Part shown: piece by piece, positions 8,232 to 17,029 of the stretch
Layout: the number at the start of each line of letters is the position of its first letter
Position numbering within the stretch: the stretch's first letter is position 1
Source: Pseudomonas fragi
GTDB lineage: Bacteria; Pseudomonadota; Gammaproteobacteria; Pseudomonadales; Pseudomonadaceae
Assembly: GCF_025426255.1 (NCBI RefSeq)
Contig: NZ_CP104861.1
Coordinates: 372,001 to 436,000 of the forward strand
Reading direction: 5' to 3'
DNA: 64,000 nt
Program-made: the position numbers and the translations under genes
The notes under the pieces: model-generated
Database searches by the model: none
What the model saw: the letters and a program-made list of their open reading frames with translations, nothing else
What the model was told of the DNA's origin: nothing

Positions 8232-9481
8232 GTGACATTATTCGCCGCGACCCCCACGCCGAGTGGATCGCCCGCAACCGCCTGCACCCGTTACATGCGG
8301 CCATGCAACCACAGCAACTGAGCTGGATGGGGCCCAACGGGGTACTGCGTAAAAGTGTGCATGGCGTGGGTTTTATCGGCCCTAACGGCATCAAGCGGAT
8401 CGACCGTAGCGGCGCGCAACAGGGCGGTACGAGCAAGCGTACGGCCAGTGTTGAAGTGCAATTACCGCTGCATCAGGTCCCGGCTCCAGCATTCTATATC
8501 TGCGTAGTGCCGGACATGGTTGGCGGTCGTTTGAGCAGTCATGACCGTGATCTGTTGGGGCTGGCTCGGCAACTGGCGGGGAGCGATGGCGCAGTACTGG
8601 CGGTGGTGTTTGGCGAATCGAAAGAAACTGCCTTCGCCACGGCCGGGGTTGATCGGCTGTTGCTGCTCGACAGTGAAGGTTATGCACCGGAGCGGCAGGT
8701 ACTTGGCCTGCGGGCTGTGGATAACCAGTTTTCCCCAAGGCACTGGCTATTGCCGGACAGTCGCAGCGGTGGCGCAGAACTGGGACGACGCTTTGCCGCC
8801 AGCCTGGGTGAACGCCCGGCCACGCGAGTGTGGCAGATCAAGGATGGGGCCTGTATCGGTCGTGCCGGTGCGGGGCTGCAAGACGTGGCGCAGCCATTGC
8901 GGCGTTTGATCCTGGCGGCGGCCGAGTGCGCCGAACCGGTCAGCGACACCCGGCATGAAGTGCTGGCAGTGCAGTTATCCACAGCGCTCGCGAGCTGCTT
9001 GCCGCGAATTGAAGATTTGGGTGCGGTGGATGTCGATCCGGCGGCGATTCCAATGGCCGAGGCGGAATTTATCCTCAGTGGTGGTAACGGTATCAAGGAT
9101 TGGGGACTTTTCCACAGGGCTGCTGTGGCCCTTGGCGCCACTGAAGGCGCCTCCAGGGTTGCGGTGGACGATGGCTTCATGGGCCGCGAACGCCAGGTCG
9201 GTGCCAGCGGGGTATGGGTCACCGCGCGGGTCTACGTGGCGGTCGGGATCAGCGGTGCGATTCAGCATCTGCAAGGGATTGGCGCCTGCGACAAAGTGGT
9301 GGCAATCAACCTCGACCCCGGTTGCGACATGATCAAACGCGCTGACCTGTCGGTGATTGGCGACAGTGCGGCGGTGCTGGAAGCCCTGATTGTGGCTGTG
9401 GATAACTGGCGCCAGAGCACCCTCACCCCAGCCCTCTCTCAGAGGGAGAAGGGGCCGATCTCTGTTGCATTCAATGGCTGA
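8228..9481 (+). CDS. etfA: Electron transfer flavoprotein alpha subunit, dgc-associated
   Basis: A 417-residue ETF alpha. The C-terminal FAD domain is clear: GVWVTARVYVAVGISGAIQH followed by AINLDPGCDMIKRADLSVIGD. The N-terminal about 75 residues, with ...MGPNGVLRKSVHGVGFIGPNG, precede the AANH-like domain and are typical of the dgc-linked form. It should carry electrons from DgcAB-type demethylation and is distinct from the housekeeping ETF, which is not in this window. The last about 20 residues (STLTPALSQREK...) are encoded by a family-D intergenic repeat, so the reading frame has been extended into repeat DNA. The gene also contains three perfect DnaA boxes. Confidence 0.88.
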   Translation: MSDIIRRDPHAEWIARNRLHPLHAAMQPQQLSWMGPNGVLRKSVHGVGFIGPNGIKRIDRSGAQQGGTSKRTASVEVQLPLHQVPAPAFYICVVPDMVGGRLSSHDRDLLGLARQLAGSDGAVLAVVFGESKETAFATAGVDRLLLLDSEGYAPERQVLGLRAVDNQFSPRHWLLPDSRSGGAELGRRFAASLGERPATRVWQIKDGACIGRAGAGLQDVAQPLRRLILAAAECAEPVSDTRHEVLAVQLSTALASCLPRIEDLGAVDVDPAAIPMAEAEFILSGGNGIKDWGLFHRAAVALGATEGASRVAVDDGFMGRERQVGASGVWVTARVYVAVGISGAIQHLQGIGACDKVVAINLDPGCDMIKRADLSVIGDSAAVLEALIVAVDNWRQSTLTPALSQREKGPISVAFNG

Positions 9482-9570
9482 GATCAATCCGATTTATTGG
9501 TCGATAGTTGCTCTGTCAATCACCTCGGTCAGCTCCCTCTCCCTCGGGGAGAGGGTTGGGGTGAGGGGCT
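9420..9570. repeat. Family D inverted repeat pair across the etfA end
   Basis: CCCTCACCCCAGCCCTCTC at 9420 is the inverse of GAGAGGGTTGGGGTGAGGG ending near 9568. The left arm is inside the 3' end of etfA and supplies its C-terminal codons; the right arm lies just before etfB. Together they could form a stem-loop between the two ETF cistrons. Confidence 0.75.
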
Positions 9571-9590
9571 TTTGATTTGGAGAAATACAT

Positions 9591-10361
9591 ATGACCATCG
9601 CCACTGTTGCACTGGTTTCAATCGGCGCCCACCCCGCCTCTGGCCGCGCCCGACGCGCCGAGCAGGACGCCCGTGCTGTTGAACTGGGCCTGGAGCTGGC
9701 TGGGGATAACTTGCATGTGCTGCACGCGGGCAACCCTCACGAGCCAGCCTTGCGCGCTTATCTGGGCATGGGCCTGGACGAATTGCACGTGCTCGAACAA
9801 CCGGACGGCGCCGATGCGGTGCCGGTATTGCGCGATTACATCCGCGAAGCTGGCGTGCAGTTGGTGTTGACCGGTAGCCAGGCCGAAACCGGCGAAGGTT
9901 CGGGCATGTTGCCGTACCTGCTGGCCGAGCAATTGGGCTGGCCGCTGCTGGTGGGCGTGGCGCAGATCGAATCTATCCACAATGGTGTGGCGCAAGTGCT
10001 GCAAGCCTTGCCTCGGGGCCAGCGACGTCGGCTACAGGTGCGATTGCCGTTTATGGTCACTGTGGATAACGCGGCCCCCAAGGCCCGGCAAAGCGCTTAC
10101 GGCCCGGCTACCCGGGGCCTGGTCGATGCCAGAGTGGTTGAAATCATTGCCGATGAGTTATCCACAACGGGGCTGCTGCAACCTGCCAGACCACGGCCCA
10201 AGCGCTTGAAAGTGATCAAGGCCAAAAGCGGCGCTGATCGCATGAAAGCCGCCACGGCCAAGGCTGCTGGCGGTTCCGGGCAAGTCCTCAAGGGCGTCGG
10301 CGCAGAAGAGGGCGCCCAGGCCATTTTGAAGTTGCTCATTGAGGAAGGCGTGGTGCGCTGA
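9591..10361 (+). CDS. etfB: Electron transfer flavoprotein beta subunit, dgc-associated
   Basis: A 256-residue ETF beta with the usual adenine-nucleotide-binding fold. Recognisable parts are VALVSIGAHPASGRARRAEQ at the N-terminus, the ETF beta signature region VLTGSQAETGEGSGMLPYLLAEQLGWPLL, and LQVRLPFMVTVDNAAPKARQ. It pairs with the preceding alpha subunit to accept electrons in dimethylglycine oxidation. It is 110 bp downstream of etfA, with a family-D repeat arm in the gap. The C-terminus is Lys/Ala rich. Two perfect DnaA boxes (10061, 10158) lie inside the gene. Confidence 0.88.
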   Translation: MTIATVALVSIGAHPASGRARRAEQDARAVELGLELAGDNLHVLHAGNPHEPALRAYLGMGLDELHVLEQPDGADAVPVLRDYIREAGVQLVLTGSQAETGEGSGMLPYLLAEQLGWPLLVGVAQIESIHNGVAQVLQALPRGQRRRLQVRLPFMVTVDNAAPKARQSAYGPATRGLVDARVVEIIADELSTTGLLQPARPRPKRLKVIKAKSGADRMKAATAKAAGGSGQVLKGVGAEEGAQAILKLLIEEGVVR

Positions 10362-10867
10362 TACTTGCCCACAAAGTCTGTTAGCGCTTATGTGGATAAG
10401 TTGTTTGCTGTCGGCTAAGACCTATACAAACCGTGCCTTTCAGGCTTCTGATCAAAAAATGCTCAATTCAGCACTTTATCCACCGAGCGGCCTTAAAACC
10501 CCTGAGTAATCGGTGCCTTAAGGGGTTTTCCACAGTGAAAGCAGGCAGTGCATAAGTTGCGCACAATCTCTGTTGGTGGATATGTGGATAAGGTGTTCGC
10601 GGCTGTCTACAGGCCACGTAATTCGTGACTTGTAATCAATTGTACAAAAAACACTCAATCGTGATTTATGGGGTAAGTTGTCCACTTCCCCACAATTGCT
10701 GTGGGTGTGCCTGTGGACAAGTTGTTGGTGAAGGGCTGAGAGCCTTTGACTGCGGGGGGTGTAGCGAGTTGATCAATAATTGATCGATGTGGGTTCTGTA
10801 GCCGCTGCCGAAGGCCCTTCGAGGGTCGCTGCGCAACCCATCGCAGCCTGCGGCAGCGGCTACAGGA
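10362..10867. other. 506-bp intergenic region with DnaA boxes, palindromes and a REP pair
   Basis: No plausible gene was found. It contains two perfect and at least three near DnaA boxes, AT-rich DNA around 10621-10680, and a hairpin with AAAACCCCT/AGGGGTTTT arms (10495-10529) that may terminate the etf transcript. It also has a near-perfect palindrome GATCAATAATTGATC (10771-10785) and a family-A REP pair at its right end. Confidence 0.7.
10797..10862. repeat. REP palindrome pair, family A (short form)
   Basis: TGTAGCCGCTGCCG at left and CGGCAGCGGCTACA at right, with a shortened spacer. It lies just after the gbcA stop codon, in the converging space with etfB. Confidence 0.85.
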
Positions 10868-12160
10868 TCATTGTGCGACTATCCCTTTAAGGTACGCCGC
10901 AGGCTCTGCCCCCAAATTGTTCAGCAGCCGCTCGCTGTACCAGTCCACAAAATTGACCACGCCAAACTCGTACGTCTGTGAATACGGCCCCGGCTGGTAA
11001 GCGATGGAGTTGATGCCGCGCTGGTTCTCTTCCGCCAGGCGACGATCCTGGTCGTTGGTGGCGTCCCAGACCTTGCGCATGCGCTCCACGTCATAGTCCA
11101 CGCCTTCTACCGCATCCTTGTGGACCAGCCATTTGGTGCTGACCACGGTTTCCTGGGCACTGATCGGCCATACCGTAAACACGATGATGTGGTCGCCCAT
11201 GCAGTGGTTCCACGAGTGCGGTAAGTGCAGGATGCGCATCGAACCCAGGTCCGGGTTTTTGATCCGCCCCATGAGTTTTGTACAGCCTTGTTTGCCATCC
11301 AGGGTCATCGAGACGGTGCCCTTGAGCAGCGGCATGCGCACGATGCGGTTACGCAGACCGAAACTGGCGTGGGCATAAGGAATCTTTTCTGCGTCCCAGG
11401 CGGCGGCAGAGGCTGCTACGTGATCCTTGAATGCCTGATCGGCACGCGGATCGGTCACGTCGTCCCACTCCAGCAGGGTCTTGAGCAACTCGGGGTGCGA
11501 CGCGTTGCAGTGGTAGCACTCGCGGTTGTTTTCCAGCACCAGCTTCCAGTTGGCTTTTTCCACCAGAGTGGTCTGAATCGCCACCTTGGTGTTTTCCATG
11601 TCGTAGGGTTCCATGTAGTGGTTCAGCGTGGCCAGGAACTCGTCGATGGCAGGCGGGTTCTCGGCCAGGCTGATAAAGATGTAGCCGCCAGCGGTTTTGA
11701 CGTTAACCGGCTTGAGGCCGTATTGCTTCATGTCGAAGTCGGCACCCATCTCGGTGCCGGCAAACAGCAGGCGCCCGTCCAGTTCGTAGGTCCACTGGTG
11801 GTAATGGCATACCAGTTTGGCGACCTTGCCTTTTTCACTGGTACACAGCCGTGAGCCGCGATGGCGGCACACGTTATGAAAGGCATGCACCTGGCCTTCG
11901 GCGCCGCGAATCACAATGATCGGGTTCTTGCCTATTTGCAGGGTCAGGAAGTTGCCCTTGGCCGGGATCTCGCAGGTCATGCCTGCAATCAGCCATTCTT
12001 TCTGGAAGATCTCTTGCATATCGATATCGAACAGACGCTCGTCGTTATAAAACGGCTGCGGCAACGAAAACGTGCGTTCGCGGTTCTGCAGCATCTCGGC
12101 GGTGGCCTTGCGTGCGGGTTCCAGTGGGTCGCCCAGGCTCAGGTTTGCGGTGATGTCCAT
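10868..12160 (-). CDS. gbcA: Glycine betaine monooxygenase, Rieske oxygenase component GbcA
   Basis: A 430-residue Rieske non-heme iron oxygenase that N-demethylates glycine betaine to dimethylglycine plus formaldehyde. The Rieske cluster ligands are visible as C98-x-H100 and C118-x-x-H121. The mononuclear-iron region contains NNRECYHCNASH (H217 and H222). Start: the ATG at 12160 (MDITANLSLGDPLEPARKAT) has GAGG about 9 nt upstream; two ATGs further upstream in frame overlap that Shine-Dalgarno and were rejected. It is divergent from its reductase gene gbcB across a 282-bp regulatory region. Confidence 0.93.
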   Translation of the reverse strand: MDITANLSLGDPLEPARKATAEMLQNRERTFSLPQPFYNDERLFDIDMQEIFQKEWLIAGMTCEIPAKGNFLTLQIGKNPIIVIRGAEGQVHAFHNVCRHRGSRLCTSEKGKVAKLVCHYHQWTYELDGRLLFAGTEMGADFDMKQYGLKPVNVKTAGGYIFISLAENPPAIDEFLATLNHYMEPYDMENTKVAIQTTLVEKANWKLVLENNRECYHCNASHPELLKTLLEWDDVTDPRADQAFKDHVAASAAAWDAEKIPYAHASFGLRNRIVRMPLLKGTVSMTLDGKQGCTKLMGRIKNPDLGSMRILHLPHSWNHCMGDHIIVFTVWPISAQETVVSTKWLVHKDAVEGVDYDVERMRKVWDATNDQDRRLAEENQRGINSIAYQPGPYSQTYEFGVVNFVDWYSERLLNNLGAEPAAYLKGIVAQ

Positions 12161-12442
12161 CGTTGTAATCCTCATGGCCATCGGATGTGGCCTAAAAGTG
12201 GCTGATCAGGGGTGCGACGCAAGGCAAAACAATTAACACGTTGAGTGGCGCTGAGTGTGCGATTGAAGTGCCTTGATGCCATATCTGCGGGCGACATGGC
12301 CCAATCTGTTCCCGACGCCGCAGGTACTGTTTTCAGGGGCTGGTCGCGATAAGTATGTGGATGTCGCGAATAGATAAATGGCCGCTTCGGGGCATGCGCA
12401 GAATCGCCAACAAGAGGCCGGTTGTCGGCCGTGGAGAAACGC
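12161..12442. promoter_or_regulatory. gbcA-gbcB divergent promoter region with TGTCGC-type sites
   Basis: GCCATGTCGC lies on the minus strand (12291-12300) and ATGTCGCG on the plus strand (about 12361-12368), with further GTCGC-like sequences at about 12215 and 12345. The GCCATGTCG core also occurs before glyA. The arrangement suits a shared activator such as GbdR; this is inferred from pathway knowledge, not measured. Confidence 0.35.
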
Positions 12443-13543
12443 ATGTCCAACAGCTTTCTGAATCCGGTAACCACCCAGACCTGGGCCAATGGCCGACACA
12501 TCGTGCGATGCGTCAAAGTGATTCAGGAAACCTGGGACGTGCGCACCTTCTGTTTTATGGCCGACCAGCCGATTCTGTTCTTTTTCAAGCCAGGGCAGTT
12601 CGTCACTCTGGAACTGGAAATCGACGGCGACCCGGTGATGCGTTCGTACACCATCTCCAGCTCACCGTCGGTGCCGTACAGTTTTTCGGTGACTATCAAG
12701 CGCGTGCCGGGCGGCCGGGTGTCCAACTGGTTGCATGACAATTTGCAGGAAGGTCAGGAGCTGGCGGTTCACGGGCCGGTCGGGCTGTTCAATGCCATCG
12801 ATGCGCCTAGCCCCAAGGTGCTGTACCTGAGCGGTGGTGTCGGGATTACCCCGGTGATGTCGATGGCGCGCTGGTTTTACGACACCAACGCCAATGTCGA
12901 CATGGTGTTTATCCACAGCGCCCGCTCCCCCAAAGACATCATTTACCACCGCGAGCTGGAGCATATGGCTTCGCGCATCGACAACTTCAGCCTGCATCTG
13001 ATCTGCGAGAAGCACGGTCTGGGTGAGCCGTGGGCCGGGTATCGCGGTTATCTGAATCACAAAATGCTCGACCTGATGGCATCCGACTTCATGGAGCGCG
13101 AGGTGTTTTGCTGCGGGCCGACGCCGTATATGAATGCGGTGAAGCGTTTGCTCGAAGCCAACGGTTTCGATATGAGCCGTTACCACGAGGAATCCTTTGG
13201 AGCGACCCCGCCTGAAGCCCGGGCCGATGCGGTGGAGCAAGCCGAGCAGGCAGCCGATGCGCCGGAGTTGGACCAGGCGGATCTGAATCAGGTGGAATTT
13301 ACGGCGTCCGGCAAGAGCATCCGCGTGGGCCCGGCCGAAACGGTGCATGCGGCAGCGGCCAAGCTTGGGCTGCTGATCCCCAAAGCCTGCGGCATGGGTA
13401 TTTGCGGCACCTGCAAGGTGCTGAAACTGGGCGGCGAGGTCGAGATGGAGCACAACGGCGGCATCACCGAGGAGGATGTTGCAGAGGGCTATATCCTGTC
13501 GTGCTGCAGCGTGCCGAAGGGGGATGTGCGGATTGAATTCTAA
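12443..13543 (+). CDS. gbcB: Glycine betaine monooxygenase reductase component GbcB
   Basis: A 366-residue reductase that feeds electrons from NAD(P)H to GbcA. Domains in order: an FAD domain with RSYT at 67-70, an NAD-binding domain with GGVGITP at 131-137 and CCGPTPYM near 223-230, and a C-terminal plant-type 2Fe-2S ferredoxin domain with C316-x4-C321-x2-C324 and a fourth Cys at 354 or 355. A linker rich in Ala/Glu (about 255-280) separates the reductase and ferredoxin parts. The ATG at 12443 follows GGAG with 6-nt spacing, and a slightly longer in-frame start was rejected. Confidence 0.93.
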   Translation: MSNSFLNPVTTQTWANGRHIVRCVKVIQETWDVRTFCFMADQPILFFFKPGQFVTLELEIDGDPVMRSYTISSSPSVPYSFSVTIKRVPGGRVSNWLHDNLQEGQELAVHGPVGLFNAIDAPSPKVLYLSGGVGITPVMSMARWFYDTNANVDMVFIHSARSPKDIIYHRELEHMASRIDNFSLHLICEKHGLGEPWAGYRGYLNHKMLDLMASDFMEREVFCCGPTPYMNAVKRLLEANGFDMSRYHEESFGATPPEARADAVEQAEQAADAPELDQADLNQVEFTASGKSIRVGPAETVHAAAAKLGLLIPKACGMGICGTCKVLKLGGEVEMEHNGGITEEDVAEGYILSCCSVPKGDVRIEF

Positions 13544-13665
13544 GGTTTGGGAACAAAGGTTCTAAAGCAGAGTCATTAGGGGTCTGATAAGGCAGGTTGG
13601 CGCTAGCTTAGGCGCTGACTTTTCTTTATCGTACGCGCCCTTCGAAACTGCTTGAGAACGCCACC

Positions 13666-13890
13666 ATGATTGAGTCATCCCTTAGCAAACTGGAACAACT
13701 GGTCAGCGACCTGGTTCAGCAAAAGCAAGAACTGCTGGAAACCAACGAACAACTGAGCGCCGAGCTGGCTCTGGCCAAAGATGAAAACGAAAGCCTGCAA
13801 CTGACCCTGATGGAACAGGAAGAGAAGCAAGGTGCAACCGCAGCCCGCATTCAGGCACTGGTTGAGCGCGCGAGCCCTGTCAACGCATGA
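13666..13890 (+). CDS. Small coiled-coil protein upstream of a ZapA-like gene
   Basis: A 74-residue protein that is almost entirely heptad-like (KLEQLVSDLVQQKQELLETN, AELALAKDENESLQLTLMEQ), so it should form a helical coiled coil. It resembles the small TIGR02449/ZapB-like proteins that precede zapA in Pseudomonas. Its stop overlaps the start of the next gene by 4 bp (ATGA), implying translational coupling. Partner function with the ZapA-like protein is inferred from this arrangement. Confidence 0.75.
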   Translation: MIESSLSKLEQLVSDLVQQKQELLETNEQLSAELALAKDENESLQLTLMEQEEKQGATAARIQALVERASPVNA

Positions 13891-14189
13891 GCGCGGACAG
13901 AGACGGAGTAAATGTCGTCTCGATTCTGGGTAACGACTACACGATCAAAGCGCCGGAGGGGGAGCAAAAAACCCTGATGGCGGCAACGGTCATGTTGAAA
14001 ACCGCCCTGGCCGAAACGAAAAGAAAGTACCCGAGCCTGATCGGGGACAAATTGCTGGTGCTGGCAGCACTGAATCTGTGTTCAAAGCAGATTGAGTTGC
14101 AACTGAGCCACAAACAGGAACTCGACCGTTATCAAGAGCAAGTCAGCGCCACGGTCGATGTGATTGAGCGAACTCTGGGGCAATCCTGA
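13887..14189 (+). CDS. ZapA-family cell division protein
   Basis: A 100-residue protein with the ZapA layout: a short beta-rich start (VNVVSILGNDYTIKAPEGEQ), then LMAATVMLKTALAETKRKYPSLIGDKLLVLAALNLCSKQI, then a C-terminal helix for the antiparallel coiled coil. ZapA binds and bundles FtsZ. Pseudomonas normally has its zapA next to the 6S RNA gene and a 5-formyl-THF cyclo-ligase gene. That context is absent here, so this may be a second copy carried in the betaine island. No symbol is given because orthology cannot be settled from the window. Confidence 0.75.
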   Translation: MSADRDGVNVVSILGNDYTIKAPEGEQKTLMAATVMLKTALAETKRKYPSLIGDKLLVLAALNLCSKQIELQLSHKQELDRYQEQVSATVDVIERTLGQS

Positions 14190-14204
14190 GTATTCGCCAA
14201 ACTC

Positions 14205-14269
14205 TGTAGTCGCTGCCCAAGGCTTTGAAGGTCCTGCGGACCTTATCGCAGCCTGCGGCAGCGGCTACA
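14205..14269. repeat. REP palindrome pair, family A (degenerate left arm)
   Basis: The right arm GCAGCCTGCGGCAGCGGCTACA is intact. The left arm TGTAGTCGCTGCCCAAGGCT has diverged. It lies between the ZapA-like gene and the convergent threonine aldolase gene. Confidence 0.8.
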
Positions 14270-14284
14270 GAGAACTTTGCTGTT

Positions 14285-15325
14285 TTACCCCGCCATCACT
14301 TCGCGAATATCTGCCGCCAATTCCCGCACTCGTGCCTCGTCGGTGTCCCACGAGCACATGAAGCGTGCGCCGCCTTTGCCGATGAAGGTATAGAAACGCC
14401 AGCCCTTGGCGGTCAGCGCAGCCACTGCCGGTTCCGACAGTTGCAGGAACACGCCGTTGGCCTCCACCGGAAACATCAGCTCAACCCCCGGAATGTCACT
14501 CACCAACTGGCTCAGCAATTGCGCGCAGTGGTTGGCGTGGCGGGAGTGTTTGAGCCATGCGTCGTTTTCCAGCAAGCCCACCCAGGGTGCCGACAAAAAG
14601 CGCATTTTTGACGCCAGTTGCCCGGCCTGTTTGCAGCGGTAGTCAAAGTCCACCGACAGGTCGTGGTTGAAGAACAGAATTGCTTCACCCACTGCCATGC
14701 CGTTTTTGGTCCCGCCAAAGCACAGCACATCCACGCCGGCTTTCCAGCTCAGCTCTGCCGGGGTGCAACCGAGGAAGGCGCAGGCGTTGGAGAAACGGGC
14801 GCCGTCCATGTGCAGCAACAAGCCCAGCTCTTTGCAGGTAGCGCTGATGGCGCGAATTTCTTCAGGGCGGTACACGCTACCGACTTCGGTGGCCTGGGTA
14901 ATGGTGACCACGCGCGGTTTTGGGTAGTGGATATCTTTGCGTTTGAGGGCGATTTCGCGGATCGACTCGGGAGTGATCTTGCCGTTTTCAGTGCGGGCGA
15001 TCAGCAGCTTTGAGCCGTTGGAAAAGAACTCAGGAGCCCCGCATTCGTCGGTTTCGACGTGGGCAGTTTCGGAGCAGATTACGCTGTGGAAACTCTGGCA
15101 CAACGACGACAGGGCCAAGGAGTTGGCCGCAGTACCGTTGAAAGCGAAATACACCTCGCAGTCGGTTTCGAACAGGTTGCGAAAATCGTTGGAGGCACGC
15201 AGGGTCCACTCATCGTCGCCGTATGAGCGCTGGTGGCCGTGGTTGGCCTTTTCCATGGCAGACCAGACTTCGGGGCAGATACCGGAGTAGTTGTCGCTGG
15301 CGAATTGTTGGCTCTTGTCAGTCAT
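14285..15325 (-). CDS. ltaE: Low-specificity L-threonine aldolase
   Basis: A 346-residue PLP enzyme that cleaves threonine/allo-threonine to glycine and acetaldehyde. Family features are SDNYSGICPEVW at the start, FAFNGTAANSLALSSL, the HMDGARFSNA segment, and the PLP lysine K207 in CFGGTKNGM. The ATG at 15325 has AGGAA 7 nt upstream; the longer frame begins in the leader. Its place between gbc and glyA fits a role in the glycine pool produced from betaine. Confidence 0.9.
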   Translation of the reverse strand: MTDKSQQFASDNYSGICPEVWSAMEKANHGHQRSYGDDEWTLRASNDFRNLFETDCEVYFAFNGTAANSLALSSLCQSFHSVICSETAHVETDECGAPEFFSNGSKLLIARTENGKITPESIREIALKRKDIHYPKPRVVTITQATEVGSVYRPEEIRAISATCKELGLLLHMDGARFSNACAFLGCTPAELSWKAGVDVLCFGGTKNGMAVGEAILFFNHDLSVDFDYRCKQAGQLASKMRFLSAPWVGLLENDAWLKHSRHANHCAQLLSQLVSDIPGVELMFPVEANGVFLQLSEPAVAALTAKGWRFYTFIGKGGARFMCSWDTDEARVRELAADIREVMAG

Positions 15326-15445
15326 TTCCCGGTTCCTTGGTCGAATGTTGTGGTGCACTTTATCCAAGAATCTTGCGGGTGCACAGACACGACTTAAAGT
15401 GCGGAAAATCCCTACAAAAGAATAGTTCTATAACTCCGTAAAACC

Positions 15446-15593
15446 TGTAGCAGCTGAGGAGCGGAGCGAGGCTGCGTTCGGCAGCGAAGCGGCCGTAAAC
15501 CTGCGATCTGAATTTAACTGGCACACCGCAGGGCCTGATTTTAGGGCTGCTGCGCAGCCCGACGCAGCCTCGCTCCGCGAGTCAGCTGCTACG
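15446..15593. repeat. Paired palindromes, family C
   Basis: Left arm TGTAGCAGCTGAGGAGCGGA and a matching inverted right arm ending TCAGCTGCTACG, with internal GCTGCG(T)TCG and GCGCAGCC blocks. Family C is longer than A and B and recurs at 24641 and 55917. Confidence 0.85.
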
Positions 15594-15622
15594 AGGGGCC
15601 TGTTGTACAGAGATCTGCTTTT

Positions 15623-15640
15623 GCGCCATGTCGTAAACGC
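15623..15640 (+). promoter_or_regulatory. Candidate betaine-regulator site before glyA
   Basis: GCGCCATGTCGTAAACGC sits about 115-130 bp before the glyA start. Its GCCATGTCG core matches the gbcA-gbcB intergenic site exactly. It is a candidate GbdR site by shared context only. Confidence 0.3.
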
Positions 15641-15753
15641 ACCATTGCGTGGCGTCCATAGGCATTTGATCCGTCTGCGCCAGCTCTACCATCGGCTCAA
15701 AGGGCACAAGCCCCACCGAGACCAAAAGGCGCGCTGGCGCTGGGAGACACGCA

Positions 15754-17007
<1,254 letters not shown>

Positions 17008-17029
17008 GCGCGTTTTTGGAGTTAATCCT

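Larger units (their letters stand above)
8716..10720. promoter_or_regulatory. Cluster of DnaA boxes (TTATCCACA)
   Basis: Perfect 9-mers occur at 8716-8724 (-), 8975-8983 (+), 9397-9405 (-), 10061-10069 (-), 10158-10166 (+), 10391-10399 (-) and 10583-10591 (-). One-mismatch forms occur at 9108, 9973, 10476, 10526 and 10712. Only one other perfect copy was found in the window (55646). By chance about 0.5 copies would be expected in 64 kb of random DNA. Five perfect boxes are inside etfA/etfB; two of those, at 8975 and 10158, use the rare TTA leucine codon. No origin genes are nearby. Confidence 0.75.
15326..15753. other. 428-bp region between ltaE and glyA
   Basis: It holds the divergent promoters of ltaE and glyA. 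The middle carries a family-C REP pair (15446-15593). The last 150 bp form a unique glyA leader with a GCCATGTCG motif at 15626-15633. No glycine-riboswitch-like structure was recognised. A 60-codon minus-strand reading frame here was not accepted as a gene. Confidence 0.6.

Noticed and set aside
8716..10720. Chromosomal replication origin
   Set aside because: Although DnaA boxes are dense, the dnaA, rpmH, gyrB and parAB genes that mark pseudomonad origins are absent, and most of the boxes are inside metabolic genes.
15600..15753. Glycine riboswitch upstream of glyA
   Set aside because: No tandem glycine aptamer-like stems could be seen in the 150-bp leader, and pathway knowledge points to a protein activator.
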